DNA of 64,000 nt, taken from assembly GCA_036346275.1 (NCBI GenBank), contig CM070711.1, positions 68,447,782 through 68,511,781 on the forward strand. Direction: 5' to 3'. Within the stretch, counting starts at the first letter, position 1. Each line of letters opens with the position of its first letter. The translations under genes and the position numbers were made by a program. Source of the DNA: Otatea glauca (taxonomy: Eukaryota; Streptophyta; Magnoliopsida; Poales; Poaceae). The notes below the pieces were generated by a model, which saw only the letters and a program-made list of their open reading frames with translations, was not told where the DNA came from and made no database searches. Below are positions 11,381 to 23,587 of the stretch, in pieces.

Positions 11381-12036
11381 TGTTGGTGCCGAAAAATATG
11401 ACGAAGAATTGATCGACTCGAACACATGCGAACGCCGGGTTCAAGTTTGGTTCATAGCGTACCAGCCGATTTAATCATATAGTCGGCAAGATAGATCGAA
11501 ATAATACTCAAAGCCGAATTAATGTAACAATTGGCAAGAGATCTAAACAGCTACTTGAGCTGATTAAATTGCAAGTGACGATAAATCTAAACAACTTGTT
11601 ACGGCTGAATAGACGATTTGGTATGGGCAAATTTTCTCGAAAAGGTGATGCGCAACAAGATCGGAGAAAAACAAACCTGGATAAATTGGCGTAATCGAAG
11701 ATGACCAATAATCAGCAATGCGCAACTTTATTGATCAAGAACAAATTACAAGAGAGATTCTAAGTTACAAAAGCTACTATTAGTTGACAGGAAAAGTAGA
11801 TAAAAAGTTGATTCGAGTTAATTGATTGATTGCTGTATTTTCAGCTTATCTTAGATCTCCTTTTATAGCGTATAGGCCGATCATATCCTTTTTCAATCCA
11901 TCATAAATCATGAACCGTATCGGCCTCCATCTCTTTACAAATAAAATTCTTTATCTAAACTAATATCGGTTAGATATCCAAATTCAAATTAACCTAACAA
12001 ATCGATCACATATCTTGCCAAATTTTGGTGCCAACA
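11381..12036 (-). repeat. 3' LTR of the first Tat-type gypsy element
   Basis: A TG...CA-bounded 656-bp LTR whose minus-strand reading begins TGTTGGCACC. A TATA-like CTATAAAAGG is seen at about 11863-11872 on the minus strand, followed downstream by a polyadenylation-like AATAAAG in the reverse reading near 11725. It is homologous to the LTRs at 23610-24261 and 26374-27094. Confidence 0.9.
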
Positions 12037-12053
12037 TATGCCCCCCATTTTTG
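12037..12053 (-). other. Polypurine tract
   Basis: On the minus strand AAAAATGGGGGGCATA directly precedes the 3' LTR and would prime plus-strand DNA synthesis. A matching purine tract precedes the LTR at 26374. Confidence 0.75.
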
Positions 12054-12218
12054 GGAGATGATATTTAATCTTCTAAAAATCTTCTTCGTCGGCTTAACCA
12101 TGATTTTTCAGAATATATTTACAGCTTTTCTCGGTAACCGCTCCATTTATCACGCCGTAAAATCATAACTGCACTTGTCGCTTCGAGAAAACTTTCCGTC
12201 TTTTCACTGTTTTCACCC

Positions 12219-12229
12219 CTATAAATATG
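12219..12229 (+). promoter_or_regulatory. TATA box of the antisense gene
   Basis: CTATAAATAT on the plus strand lies about 130 bp upstream of the ATG at 12355 and about 180 bp outside the 3' LTR. It is well placed to drive the gene that runs opposite to the retrotransposon. The function is inferred from position and consensus only. Confidence 0.5.
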
Positions 12230-13917
12230 GCATTTACCCTGTCATTTTCACGCGCCCAAGCTCTCATATTCCTCATTATCAGCTAGCTCCTTCATTTTTC
12301 TCGCGTTCAACACTTCTCCCCTGCCAGCGTTTCATTTCATCGGCTAAAGGACAATGGACCCAAAGCACGTATTTATCCGTGTGCCCGATAGTGAAAACCA
12401 ATTTTACCTAGATCTGCTAGGCAGCCTAGATCCGTCGATCATAATAGATCAGGATGTACCTAGGCTCCCACTTCATGCTTCTGAATATAATATAAATGGA
12501 TAGAGCAAAAGTTTTAGAGCCTAGCCGACAGTTTTGAAAGGCTAGCATGATTGATACAATCAGGAAGCGGCACAAGAAATGCCATTGTCGGAGCAAATGG
12601 GTATATTTGAGTGTCTCCCTCTCTCCTTAGCTGACTCAGAAGCCAACGAGTCCTTAGTGGCAATGGCGTGCTAATTCTGGTCAGACACCCTGAACGCTTT
12701 TATGTTTAAGTCAGGTCCTATAGGCCCAACGCTTCTTGACATTGTATAGTTATGTTGCTTGAGATCAAACAAAAATCAACTGTCAACTTTTATTGCCAAG
12801 CCACAGTATAAGTTAGTCTCAAACAAAGGAGAAGGCTGGAGTAAGTACATTGAAAACAACAAAAGTATCGGCTCAGTATCAGACAAAGAACACATCGCTT
12901 TCTTAAATATGTGGCTTGACTGAGATATCTTCTTCGAAGCATCCCTTGGACCAATTCAAACTTATCAAGTCATAGTCGAGCAGCTTGTGGAAGGTCATCG
13001 GCTAGCTTTGGAAAAATTGTTCTTAGGGGCAGTTTATCAAATGATGCATACCATCTAGAGTCAGCTTTTCACTGGACTAGGACAGTACTTGGTTGGCAAC
13101 ATCGATGGCCCCCAATGATTCATACAATTCTGGCTTTATTATGATTTTGGGCGATTGTTCCAAATTGAATCATCGGTGACAACCTTATTCCCCCATGAAG
13201 AATACTTGGAGCACCAAAGCAAATCTTTCAGAGATAGCCGATCATTCGGGGAGAGATTCATCCTTTGCTCACCGGACACAAAATGACTCCAGCAGGGGTG
13301 GCTAAGTACCTATCTTTCTTTTTTGGACTGGACATCCAAAATTATCTGTTGAAGGAATTCTTTAGATACAAAGACGCCAATAGATACTCCTGCCCATCTT
13401 TTCTGCACCTGACAACCGATAGTTCAGACATGACTGAGGAGACATTAAGCATGTACAAGATATTCTTATCTCCCTGTGTACTCTCTGTCGGCTTGGACGC
13501 TAAAGGTCGAACATTTCAGCCTTCATATGAATTTTACCATCCAACAATGTACTCTAGATAGTTGGGTTTCAGCCAAGTTCCTCCAAACTTCTCTCTTTTT
13601 GATCGGCTACACCCTAGAGATCGGGTGCGACATGATTCATCGGCCAACTAGTTCTCCGTATAGCCGACGACTTACAGCTTTAGGAGTTGCCCCATTTTCT
13701 GCTACACCAACATCAAGCTGAGATGTTTAAACAATGGTGGGCAATGATTTTCGCCGGATTATATCCTGAAGAACGTACACTATCGGCTGTTATATCAGAT
13801 TTCTTACCAGACTTCCAGCCAAAACCGATAGTTCTCTCTGACTCTGTTAGCACTTCTAGCAATAACGCTAGTTCATCTTGTTATACTAACTCAAGCTCTA
13901 TCGATATCGTTGGCGAA

Positions 13918-14001
13918 GAATCGGCCAAGTTAGCTATTTTAACACCCTGCATTTTTCTCCTTTTCAATCCTTCTGATCGGCTTTATTTAAATATTTTGCA
14001 G
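13918..14001 (+). other. Intron 1 of the antisense gene (donor decayed)
   Basis: The acceptor ATATTTTGCAG ends at 14001. The donor site, GAA|GAATCG here, is GAG|GTATCG at the same place in the other copy (63309-63393). Lengths are 84 and 85 nt. Flanking exons align (IVGE / ITGE before; ASKKP-like / GKKP-like after). Confidence 0.6.
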
Positions 14002-14161
14002 GCAAAGCAAGCTAGCAAGAAACCTGCAAGAGGCTCATTGGGCATGGGTCAATCCAGCAAACGCCCCCGCCTAGATGTTGGCACTGTAGTAGCTAGCTAT
14101 TCATCGACTACTCTAAACACCCAAACTCCCTCGCTGTCGGACATAGATAAGCAACAGCTGA

Positions 14162-14240
14162 GTAAGACATTATCAACCATACTTAAGTCTTATCTTATTT
14201 GCCAACCAATACCTTTAACTGATCATCCAATCTATTTACA
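14162..14240 (+). other. Intron 2 of the antisense gene (acceptor decayed)
   Basis: The donor CTGA|GTAAGAC lies after the LSDIDKQQ coding segment. The acceptor is TTTACA here, but a clean TTTCAG in the homologous copy (63068-63151). Downstream both copies resume with lysine-rich coding sequence. Confidence 0.55.
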
Positions 14241-14342
14241 AAAAAGAAACGTGGTCGACCGAATAAGAAGGTCATCACATCCAAAGGTACGCCCCAAGAG
14301 GGATCAGCTGATCATTCTCCACAAGAATCAGCTTCCGACAAG

Positions 14343-14409
14343 GTAAACACACGTTATAGCCGATTCAATCCCTTTTTATTGACAATTTGCAAATAAATTC
14401 CTTTCTCAG
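14343..14409 (+). other. Intron 3 of the antisense gene
   Basis: Clean GT-AG borders: GACAAG|GTAAAC and TTTCTCAG|CCCC. The homologous copy has GCAGGG|GTAAGT and GTATACAG|CCGACC (62893-62966). Confidence 0.65.
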
Positions 14410-15533
14410 CCCCTATCGCTACCTCCGATAGCCAATGCTGCATTGCCTCCCCAGCGGACATAGCCTACCCCACCAACTCCAATCATCACCATCGACGCTC
14501 ACCCGCATAGCTAATCAACCAGCCAACTCAATCCTTGTCCCATATGTTGGGATTTGACATGTCGAATCTGGAGGACAAGGTCGAAATGGACAGGGTTCCC
14601 AATGTCGAGGAAATCATCTCGAGGTCAAAAGATGCTATGACTCAAGCTACATCGGCTCCTGGGGCTAAGAAGAAGATCAAGCACTTCTTCGATTTGATGC
14701 ACTCCATCGGCTGCACTAGTGGAGAACGTCCAGCCGATTCGTGATGCCATGGATGTAGTCAAAACAGAGTTGCCTGCGGAAGCCACAACAACGCTATTGG
14801 ATGTTTGCCTCCTCGATAATCGAAAAGAGCAAACCTGGGTGGCAAATGCAAGAATTGAACAATGGTCGGCTCATCACTAAGACAAGAAGCTTCTAGACAT
14901 GCTAGTAGCCAATGCCAAAGCCCACAAAGCTAAATACGCCGAGGAGCTAAAATATCTCAAGGCAAACAAAGAGGCGTCGACAAAGCTTTAGGCAACCAAT
15001 CAACGTCTCGAGGCAAAACTAGCCACAATTAACAGCTAATTGGTCGATACTGAAAACAAGACAACAAATTCTTCAACAGCTGTTAAGGCACAAAAAGCTG
15101 TAGTGGCCTCATTAGTGGCAGCCGTCAAAGGACAATCAGTCAAGGTCGTCCCTGTTCCAGGAAGTCAAGAAGCCAATGAGTGCTATCTTCAGGACACGGA
15201 GAGAATCATTGCCAAAGTCGTGGCTACCTTGTTCGGCCTTCTCCATTACTAAGTCTTCTCAATTCTATCGTCTTAACTTTATGCATGTATGTAATTCCTT
15301 GGTGTTCTGAAACTGCTTCATGAATGTTTGTAATGGGTCTGGCCTTAAAACAATGCATGTCTTGTTTTGTAAGGATATTTATAATTGGCTGTTTAACCGA
15401 TTTATGTTTATTAATGTTCTAAATTCATGTTTTCCTTTATACTAAGGTTTTTATCATTGGCTGCAATGTTTAATATTACACCCCATACCTAGAATTAACT
15501 GCATCGAGTTAATTTGGCTTCCAAAACCGATAA

Positions 15534-18327
15534 TCATCTCTAGATGATTAGGATTCAACCCAAATACTAGGATGATATTTCTTCAAATATTTACTATTGA
15601 TCCCAGACATCTCAATAACAAATCCTCTTATGTCCGATGATAGAGCGTACCATCAAGCACAACATATTTTAGGGCTTGTCTCTTTATTTTTCGATGTACA
15701 AGTTGCGATGGATCGGACAAATAGCCAATTAAATTTGTCCTCCAATTGGCTGTGTCAACACACATTACCTCAGTGTGTAAGACCGTTTTGTCTATCGGCT
15801 CATAATCCCTTCCATGGCCGAACAACTTATAGCCCGATGCTTGTTGAGCTAAATTGTTGGCTTTAGTGTCCATCTCATGAGGGACATGATGAATTACAAA
15901 AGAATTGAATGAGCCAATAAGCTTAAGGCATTCATCCAAGTATTGGATTAAAATCTCAACAAAACAATTATACTCTCCACTAATTTGTTGGACTACTAAC
16001 AAATAGTCACTATAGGCCTCAATAGAGTTGACACCAATATTATCAAGTAACCGTAGGCCTCTCAGTAAGCTTATTCGGCTTGATTATTTGAGCACCGATG
16101 ATTTATTCTGAATGAAAACTCAAAATTATAGTCTTTCGACGAAATTAAAACTATCCTGATACCATCACCTTCTTGGCATATCGATCCATCAAAAAATAAT
16201 TGCCAAGGAGAAACAGATACTAGATCGGCATTCATATCGGTTTCATGTCCTGTTATAAAATCGGCAATCATCTCACCTTGATAGTTTTAGTCGATTCATA
16301 TGTCAAGTCGAACTCGATGAGTGTGTATGCCAATTTGCCAAGTCAATCTTTTAAAATTGGAGCTGACGGCATGTAGTTTATAACATCGGTTTTACAAACG
16401 ACTTTACAAGCTGATGGTAAAATATAATGCCTTAACTTGGTGCAAGCAAAATAAAATAACAAGCAAAAATTTTCTATAAAAGGATATCTGGTTTCTGCAT
16501 CAAGTAACCATCGGCTTAAGTAAAAAATAACTCGCTCTTAACCATTGATCTCTTGGGCCAAAACAGCTCCAATTATCACCTCTTCAGCTGATATGTATAA
16601 TTTAAATGGTATGCCCTTCTGAGACGCAGCTAAAACTGGAGGCTTGGACAAATACTTCTTTATACTTTTGAAAACTTTATGTTGATAGACTCCCCAAACA
16701 AATTCTTGATTTTCCTTTAATTTTAGTAATGGGGGTAAATGAACTAATACGGTAAGACATATTTGAAATAAAACGTCATAAATAATTAATCTTGCCGATC
16801 AACTTCTGCAAATCTCCTTTGCTAGCTGGTGGCTTAGTATCGGCTATAGCTTTGACTCTTTCTTAATTGATTTCAGTTCCTCTTTTATGGATTATAAAGC
16901 CTAAAAGCTGTCCAGCCACACACCAAAAGCACATTTATAAGGATTAATCTTCAAGCCGCGTGCCCTTATCTTCTTGAACATTATTTCCAAATCGGGTAGA
17001 TGCTGACAATCTTCCTTAGATTTTACAACATCATATATATAAATTTCCACAATATGCTCAATCAAAACATAGAAAATTGAATTCATAGCGTGTTGATATG
17101 TTGCACCAACACTTTTTAAGCTGAATGTAATCACAACCCATTCAAACAAACCCAGGGCACCAAGGCACCTAAAAGCTGTGTTAGATATATCGGCTTTTAC
17201 CATGAATATTTGATTATATCACCATTATCATCGTGAAAACTAATAATTTTATTCCCCGATGCAACATTGATAAGCATATCGGCTATAGGCAGAATACTCA
17301 TCTTTCGGTGCGGCTTTGTTTAAATCTCTGAAATCGACACACACCCTTAGTGTACCATTTTTCTTCATAACTGGAATGATGTTGAAAACCCACTCAGCAT
17401 ATCGACAAGGACTAATACACTTAGCCTCCAACAATCTCTTCTTTTCTTGTATTATATATGGTCAAATTAAATCGTCTAGGAGACTATTTAAACGGTCTAT
17501 AACCCAATTTTATTGGTATCTGATGTTCAACAAGCTGTCGGATCAAATTGGACATTTCATGATATTTCCAAGCAATTTTTTTTATATAATTTCTCAAAAG
17601 CTTGACCAACTTTTTTTATAATCTACTGCTAATTTTGATCTGATGAAAATTGGTCTTTTTTATCACCATCTCCTATGTCGATTTCATCCAGCAAATCATT
17701 GACGTAAAACCCTACCCTAATTTCTTGACTTATTAAAAGTCTTCAATGGCTTCATAGCTATCCGTTATTTGCCGATACTTCATATTTTGTCTTGTAGAGA
17801 TTTTATTATTGACTTGGGCTCCATCGTCGTACAATCTCGTCTATCCAATCAAATGTGCTCGTCCTTACGCTAATCGGGATGAGCCCAATTTTATTGATGC
17901 AGATGAAATCACAATCATCTAGGACTTTACCCGATATGCACTCAGCCTCGTCATTTTGCCAATTCGCGTCTAAACTGGCCATCGCTATGTTAGCCAGTGT
18001 ATTGGCTTGGACCACCTCTACTTCATCCCCGTTCCATTAAACGAGCATTTGGTGCATGGTTGACGGGATACAACAATTAGCATGAATCCAATCTCGTCTT
18101 AATAGAACACTGTAATTTCCTTTAGCATCCACCACAAAAAAGGCAGTTAGCAATGTTTTACTTCCGATTGTAAGTTCTGTCACCATGACTTCCTTTGCTT
18201 CAGTGGGATCGTCTGTGAAGTCATTCAAAAGCATATTAGTTTTAATGAGATCTTCATCGGACTTAACCAATTTTGTACACGCTATGTAGGGTGTCAAGTT
18301 GACAGTTGCTCCTCCATCGGCCATCAT
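15534..18327 (-). pseudogene. pol: Gypsy Pol (protease, RT, RNase H, integrase remnant), broken
   Basis: Minus-strand polyprotein of the first Tat-type element. Protease part: DGGATVNLTPY and GRDWIH-like RRDWIHANC (18327-18050). RT: the VCVDFRDLNKA motif (about 17350) and YIYDVVVKS-like catalytic box, where the second residue of the usual YIDD is Tyr (about 17050-17020), then the NPYKCAFGV thumb motif. An archaeal-type second RNase H follows (FDGSICQEGDGI, about 16190-16155; NNQAE at 16085). Integrase is nearly gone: the sequence passes from the TLYHRT motif at about 15630 straight to the conserved C-terminal KYLKKYHPSIW segment at about 15590-15550. About 1.3 kb present in the sister element is missing. 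Many stops and frameshifts. Confidence 0.8.
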
Positions 18328-19184
18328 CCTTGATATCAGATTTCCACTAATATGGCCTTTTTAAGTATTGCCATTAATAGGGCCTTTTTTAGTATAATGG
18401 CTTAAGATGCTAATAATCATCTTGTGGTTTCTAAAAAATTGCATCTTGGGTACTCAGGTATAATTGAGCAAAAGCTTTTTTAGCCGATGCAGTGCTTGTT
18501 CTAAATTCCGCTGGCAACGTGAATACCATATTGATATCTATCGGTGGTGGAGAGTCATCGCGAATCACTGAGGAATCTAAATGTCGGTTGAATCAAATTC
18601 TTTCTCAGCCAACTCTTTCCTTTTCCACTCTTGTTTAGCAATTTTCATCGGCCGGAGTTCGTTAAAGGTTTTATCCCTTTGTTTTTTTTCTCAGCATCCC
18701 TCATCTCCTGAGTCCTCAGGCGTTGAAGTCTTTGTCTTCTTCGTTGAGATCAACTTAAACCTAGAGGACATCATCTGAGCTTTGGCTCGATCGGCTTATG
18801 TATCTTTCCTGCTAGGTTGAACTTAGCAGCAGAACTCGATCATTCATCCACTTGCCTTTGTTTTTGGATCGGTCTGGAAATTCTTTCTTTAACCGATCTC
18901 CTATTGATCTGATCATCCCGATGGTCCTGTATTGGCTCAGATATCTTGTCTTTAGCCGATTGTCGCTACCAATCATATTGGTGCGGGTAATGCTCCTTTA
19001 GACATGTGTATTGTGATGGCAAAGCTGACCTCCTCTCCCAACAGAATTGCCAAAACGGGTATCGTTGGTGAGCCTTTTTAAGGTTATTGGCCCAATAATA
19101 TAGCATGTCTTGTCATTTCTTTCATATTTTTCCAATAACGGGGACAAAGTTGGTTTTGACTTATGAACCGACTATCGTGGTGGT
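18328..19184 (-). pseudogene. Gag-pol linker of the first Tat-type element
   Basis: Lies between the gag/zinc-knuckle part and protease on the minus strand. No long frame survives. Position between recognised flanks and shared GCCGAT-rich composition are the evidence. The linker is split by the MITE at 19185-19705 and the solo LTR at 19836-21369. Confidence 0.5.
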
Positions 19185-19705
19185 TAGGGTTGTGCACGGT
19201 ATTACCGAACCGAAAAAACCATGCCAAAAAAACCGAACTGAACCGATCAACTTAGTTTGATCGGTATACGGTATTCGGTATGGTATGGAAAATTTTTGAC
19301 TTTTCGGACATGTTTTTTTGGGTAAAAACTACGAGTAAACTGAAATAAACCGAATACCAAAATAGAAAAAAAATACATGTATAGATAAAGTAATGGTCCG
19401 ATGTGTATAAATAAAGTTTCACATGGGAATAATATCACTTGATTTGTCAAAGTAATGCCCAAATGTGTATAATAATTTTTCCTAACATATAATTAGATAG
19501 AGTAATGGTCAAAGGTGTGTATTAGAAACTGTATCGATGTCCAAAATGACAAGTAACAAAGAACAATTCATGCTAGTTTGGTAAATATGGTATTTACCGA
19601 TACTGAACCGAAGTTCTATTTGGTATCACATTTCAATTACCGTATTTCTTAAAAAACCCATACTTATCGAACCGTATTTCCAATTATACTGTATGCACAT
19701 CCCTA
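19185..19705. mobile_element. 521-bp hAT-like MITE nested in the gypsy element
   Basis: The ends are inverted repeats: TAGGGTTGTGCACGGTATTAC at the left, and ATACTGTATGCACATCCCTA at the right, which reads TAGGGATGTGCATACAGTAT. The flanks GTGGTGGT (19177-19184) and ATGATGGC (19706-19713) match at 5 of 8 bases with only transition differences, fitting an old 8-bp duplication. The interior is rich in ACCGAACCGAA words. No coding capacity. Confidence 0.7.
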
Positions 19706-19835
19706 ATGATGGCGATTCCCTTTCAGTTTTGTACCACTTGCCGATTTGTAAATCTCCCTTTCGCTTGACAGTTCTTGAGCTTTTCCTCTCATGATCTATT
19801 TCTTTTTTAATAGAGCCGACCGTAATTTTTAGAGC

Positions 19836-21369
19836 TGTGAAATCATGTGCTGAAAAATTAGCTTAGTAATGAAATTGGCATTGCGAAGTGGTTGTATTCA
19901 TGGCATGTGTGGTGCTTTTGCATTTACTGTTTCAGATGATTAATTGATATGCTTGTGATAGCATGGTAATAGTTTTGCTTGATGCAATGCGCTCGTGTGA
20001 GTGGTTGCATGGATTGATCTTGAGTCAAGTCGTGGACTTGTGCTCGTACACAGTTTTGTGTTTATTCATGTGCAGGTGTTGCTTGAGGGTGAACGTGGTC
20101 GATAACGGGACCAGAACTAGGTTCAGGGAGGAACTGAGGTCCTAGTGGTCAAGGATGTCATGCAGGACGTTCGAGCTAGAGAACGGTGCACATGAAGGCT
20201 GGTTAGTCACGTGAGTGCGGCAGGTGGGCCGTACGCGTGCACGTGTGAATTTTGGGTAGTTTGCATGTATTGGACCGTGTTGGGCCAGATGGATATGCAT
20301 GCGAACTGTTGCTCATCTATACCCCTTTATAATGCACCTAAGCATTCTTTTCTACGTCCACCCCAAATAATGCACCCCACTAGAGATAGTCCAACCTTCA
20401 TGCACCCAGCGAAACATCTCCAGAAACTTGCCTCCATCAAAATTAACCTCTCAGATCTTTCCTCAGCTTTACTCACCCACATCCGATGGCCATTGTTTAA
20501 TGTATCTAACTCATCCCTGTGGCCCATAACAGATCTCCCCCACCTTCAGCATCATCTCAAGGAAAAGGAAGCAAATATCCTGAAATTAAGGAAAAGGAAA
20601 CAAACGTTCTAGAAAAGGAAAAGACCATATATTACGTGCTGGGAAAAGGAAACCGAAAGACAGGGCACTATACTAGTTATAAATAGGAGAGGGATGTCTC
20701 CTGTTTAGATGAGAGAGTTAGGTATTAGGGTTTGTACTCTTTTGTTTGAGTCTTCAGAACTGCACTAGCCGTAAGAAATAAAAATCAGTTTTCCTCGCCA
20801 AATTAACGCATGGACAGAGTGCAGCTACAGCACCGCGATGATACAATAATTTGGCGTGGTACTGTTCACGGGAGGTTTGGTACAGTACCTTCGCTTTGAT
20901 TGCCTTATTTTGTTCTTATAGATTGATTCATTGTCTCTCTTGATTCAATGAGTTTAATCTTGATTTGATCCATCCAAAACCTTTCTAGGGCATCAACTTA
21001 GTGTCTCTCAAAGTTTCGTTGCTTAATCTTTTGTAGATTGTGATTAATCACGAAATTTGATCAGTTCTCGTCATAATCTATCATAGTAGGTTAATAACTT
21101 TTGATCCGTTGGTCGATCTATCTTATTATTATTTTATTAGATTCGTATTAGAATCTAGTTTCTACATTTCAAATTGCAGGTCAATCTGACGGTTGGATCT
21201 CCGGGAATTAGCGATTTACCAAATGCATCTAACTCTGTTTTGTTGAATACGAAGCAATTATTTGAGTCCGAATTGGGGTGAATTTTTAGTAGATCAAAAA
21301 TTTGGTTTTAGCTTCCGCGCAATCATTCACCCCCCTCTGATTGCTAGTTTAGTATATATCGATCCTACA
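19836..21369 (+). mobile_element. 1534-bp solo LTR nested in the gypsy element
   Basis: Starts TGTGAAATCATG and ends ATCCTACA, with a perfect 5-bp duplication AGAGC at 19831-19835 and 21370-21374. A plant TATA box (TTATAAATAGG, about 20677-20687) is followed by an AATAAA-like signal near 20778. The tail has a CATTCACCCCCCTCTG block typical of grass Ty1/copia LTR ends. Orientation is plus. No internal sequence, hence a solo LTR. Confidence 0.85.
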
Positions 21370-21395
21370 AGAGCCTCCCTGCCGCTAGAGCTTGA

Positions 21396-23583
21396 TTATG
21401 TGTCAACTTGGTGCGCAATCCTAGGCCCTACATCTTGTATCAACTCTGTTATCTTTTTAGAGCAATGGACCATGTTAATCGGATAGGGATTAGCATGTAA
21501 TTGCATCGTCAGCTCTTTTACAAATTTCAATCGGTCATCTTCTATAGCCGATTGTATCTGTTGTTGAAAAATATTGCAATCATTAGTATTAGGAGAAAAA
21601 GAATGATGCCACTTGCAATACATTCGCAATCTCGTTAGCCGACAGTATGACATGTCCCTTTGAAAATCGTATTATCTTTTCTTGTAGCAATAAATCAAAA
21701 ATACGATCACACTACGAGATATCAAAGGCATATTTTACTTCCGACTGATCCTTGGTCGGTTTAAGCTACGAACAGACTAAAGATTTCTTGGATCTTTTAT
21801 CCCATTGGGCTATACTTATTTTAGCCTCATCGTCTTCCGATGAATCACTTGAATCATATTCGACGAGGTTAACTTTGGCTTTATTATTATTATTATTATT
21901 ATTTAATTTGTCCCTAAAGCCTCTATTATCGGTGAAACGGCTTTCTTGAGCCGATACCCAATGTATAAGGTGACTTAAATCGGTAAACTCCAGTCTATCG
22001 AATTTTTCCTTCAACTGTGGCAACAACCCTAGGAAGGCCAAATTGGCTAACTGATTATCGGGCAAAGTGATACTAAAGCATTGATTTATGATTTCCCTAA
22101 ATATTTTAATATAATCACAGACTAATTCTCTGAATTTCTGTCGGGCAGAACTTAAATATGAAATTCTGAGCTCTAAACTTCCGCAGAAAAAGTATTCATG
22201 GAATCGGCTTTCCATATCGATCCATTAGTTGATCGAATTCGGGGGTAAGGTTGTGAACCAAGTAAATGCAACCCCTGATAAAAACAACGAGAACAATTTC
22301 ACCCTCAATCCATCAGAATGGGTTGCCCCGCTACATTGTGCAATAAATCGTCCGATGTGCTCCAAGGTAGTGGTGGAATCATCTCCCAAAATTTTTGCAA
22401 AATCGAGGACCTTCAAATTATTAGGGTATCGGATCCGATCAATGTAATCTGGATATGACTTCCGATAGCCAGTTGTCCTTCCATTCGGCTGACTGCCGAA
22501 TTGATCCCGTAACACCACAACTATTTGATTGGCCTAGTTAGCTGTATTGGAGTATAGTGGGTTAGGGGCTTGCCAATTAAGATCATAATCGGCATGCTGC
22601 CCTCCGAGCGTAGGCTCAGGTTGATATGTCGCTTGAGCCGATGGAAGCTGATGAGGTTGTTCATAGCTTATGTTTTGCCCTCCTAGCCATCGGCTCTGGT
22701 ACTGGAATGAAGGGTTTCGAGTAGGTCACAACCTTGTATGGGGCCGGATTCCTCTACAGAATTGGCTCAGTGTATTGTGGATGCATACCAGTTTCAATTT
22801 GTTGTGAAAACGATTAAGGACAGATGTAAAACAGAGTCGATGGGGGTAAGTTGGCTTGCGAATCCAACTTAGGGGCATCGATATATGCTTGGTAATATGC
22901 AACCCTACTCTCACGAGGATCTCGTGGCAATATTATGGTCGGCTGTGTTGGCATTATAGTAGGAGCTGGAGCCTTTGGTTTAGGATCGGCTACTGGCATA
23001 GAACTCTGGGTATTTGGTGCTACCGAGTAGACCGGGTAGTTTGGTAGAGCTTGCATTGGATCTAGGAGATTTTCAGCTGACGCTAATTCTTGGGCCACAG
23101 GTTTGATACTATTAGCTATCATCGGGTTGAGAGTTGTTAAATCGGGGAGTTTGGAAGAGTTTGCATTGGATCTAGCTGATTTTTAGTTGACGCTGATTCT
23201 TGAGCCACAGCTTTGACACTATTAGCTATCATCGGCTTGAGAGTTGTTATTAGAGCCAATGACTGATTTATCAAAGTTTGGTGCATAGATTGATTAATCA
23301 TATGAAATAATTTAGCTTGTGCAGGCATGTATCGAATCACCGGTCTGTTGTCCGATACAACGGCGGCATCGGTGTTATCGAAGAAATTGACCGGCAGCAG
23401 CACGGTCTTTTGGTTGACACCACGTCGAGTTTTTTTATAACAATTTAACATCATCTCTTCGAGTGCGGCCTTCCGATCCTCGATGTCTTTGCGCTGTTCC
23501 GGCGTCAGATCGTCTATTGTTGGAATGATTATCGCATCGGATAGGACGTCAGATGGTGGAATCGACTTGCCTGAGGAAGACAT
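21396..23583 (-). pseudogene. gag: Gag of the first Tat-type gypsy element, broken
   Basis: Minus strand, starting 27 bases inside the right LTR boundary (ATG at 23583; MSSSGKSIPP...). The order is an acidic N-terminus with TPEQRKDIEDRK (coiled-coil-like), a proline/alanine-rich repeat region, and the retrotransposon gag domain (22518-21870, with YPNNLKVLDFAKILGDD, FTWFTTLPPNSI and FRELVCDYIKIFRE segments). A Cys/His segment follows (CKWHHSF...NDC, about 21620-21580). Three or more stops and frameshifts break it. The protein would have formed the virus-like particle. Confidence 0.8.
23039..23254 (-). repeat. ~111-bp tandem duplication inside gag
   Basis: The segments beginning at 23039 and 23150 (GTTTGGTAGAGCTTGCATTG and GTTTGGAAGAGTTTGCATTG) are clearly related over about 105 bases. 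They both encode the MIANS..AVAQE..S-type peptide. Divergence shows the duplication predates much of the decay. Confidence 0.75.
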
Positions 23584-23587
23584 TGTG

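Larger units (their letters stand above)
12355..15252 (+). pseudogene. Antisense, intron-containing plant-mobile-domain-like gene carried by a gypsy element
   Basis: Runs opposite to the host retrotransposon, between integrase and 3' LTR. The ATG at 12355 (MDPKHVFIRVPDS...) follows a TATA box. The front half, broken by stops and frameshifts, shows a GPQ.FIQFWL motif (about 13110-13140) and FFFGLD and PSYEFYHP segments (about 13318-13545). These recall plant mobile domain / 'putative gypsy type transposon' proteins, from memory. Serine-rich and basic segments follow, with a possible AT-hook (RGRP, 14250-14261). The tail is lysine-rich and coiled-coil-like (14880-15040), ending KVVPVPG...IIAKVVATLFGLLHY before TAA at 15250. 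Introns fit 13918-14001, 14162-14240 and 14343-14409; the first donor and the second acceptor are mutated. All three align with introns in the second copy (57261-64000). The protein's role is unknown. Confidence 0.7.
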
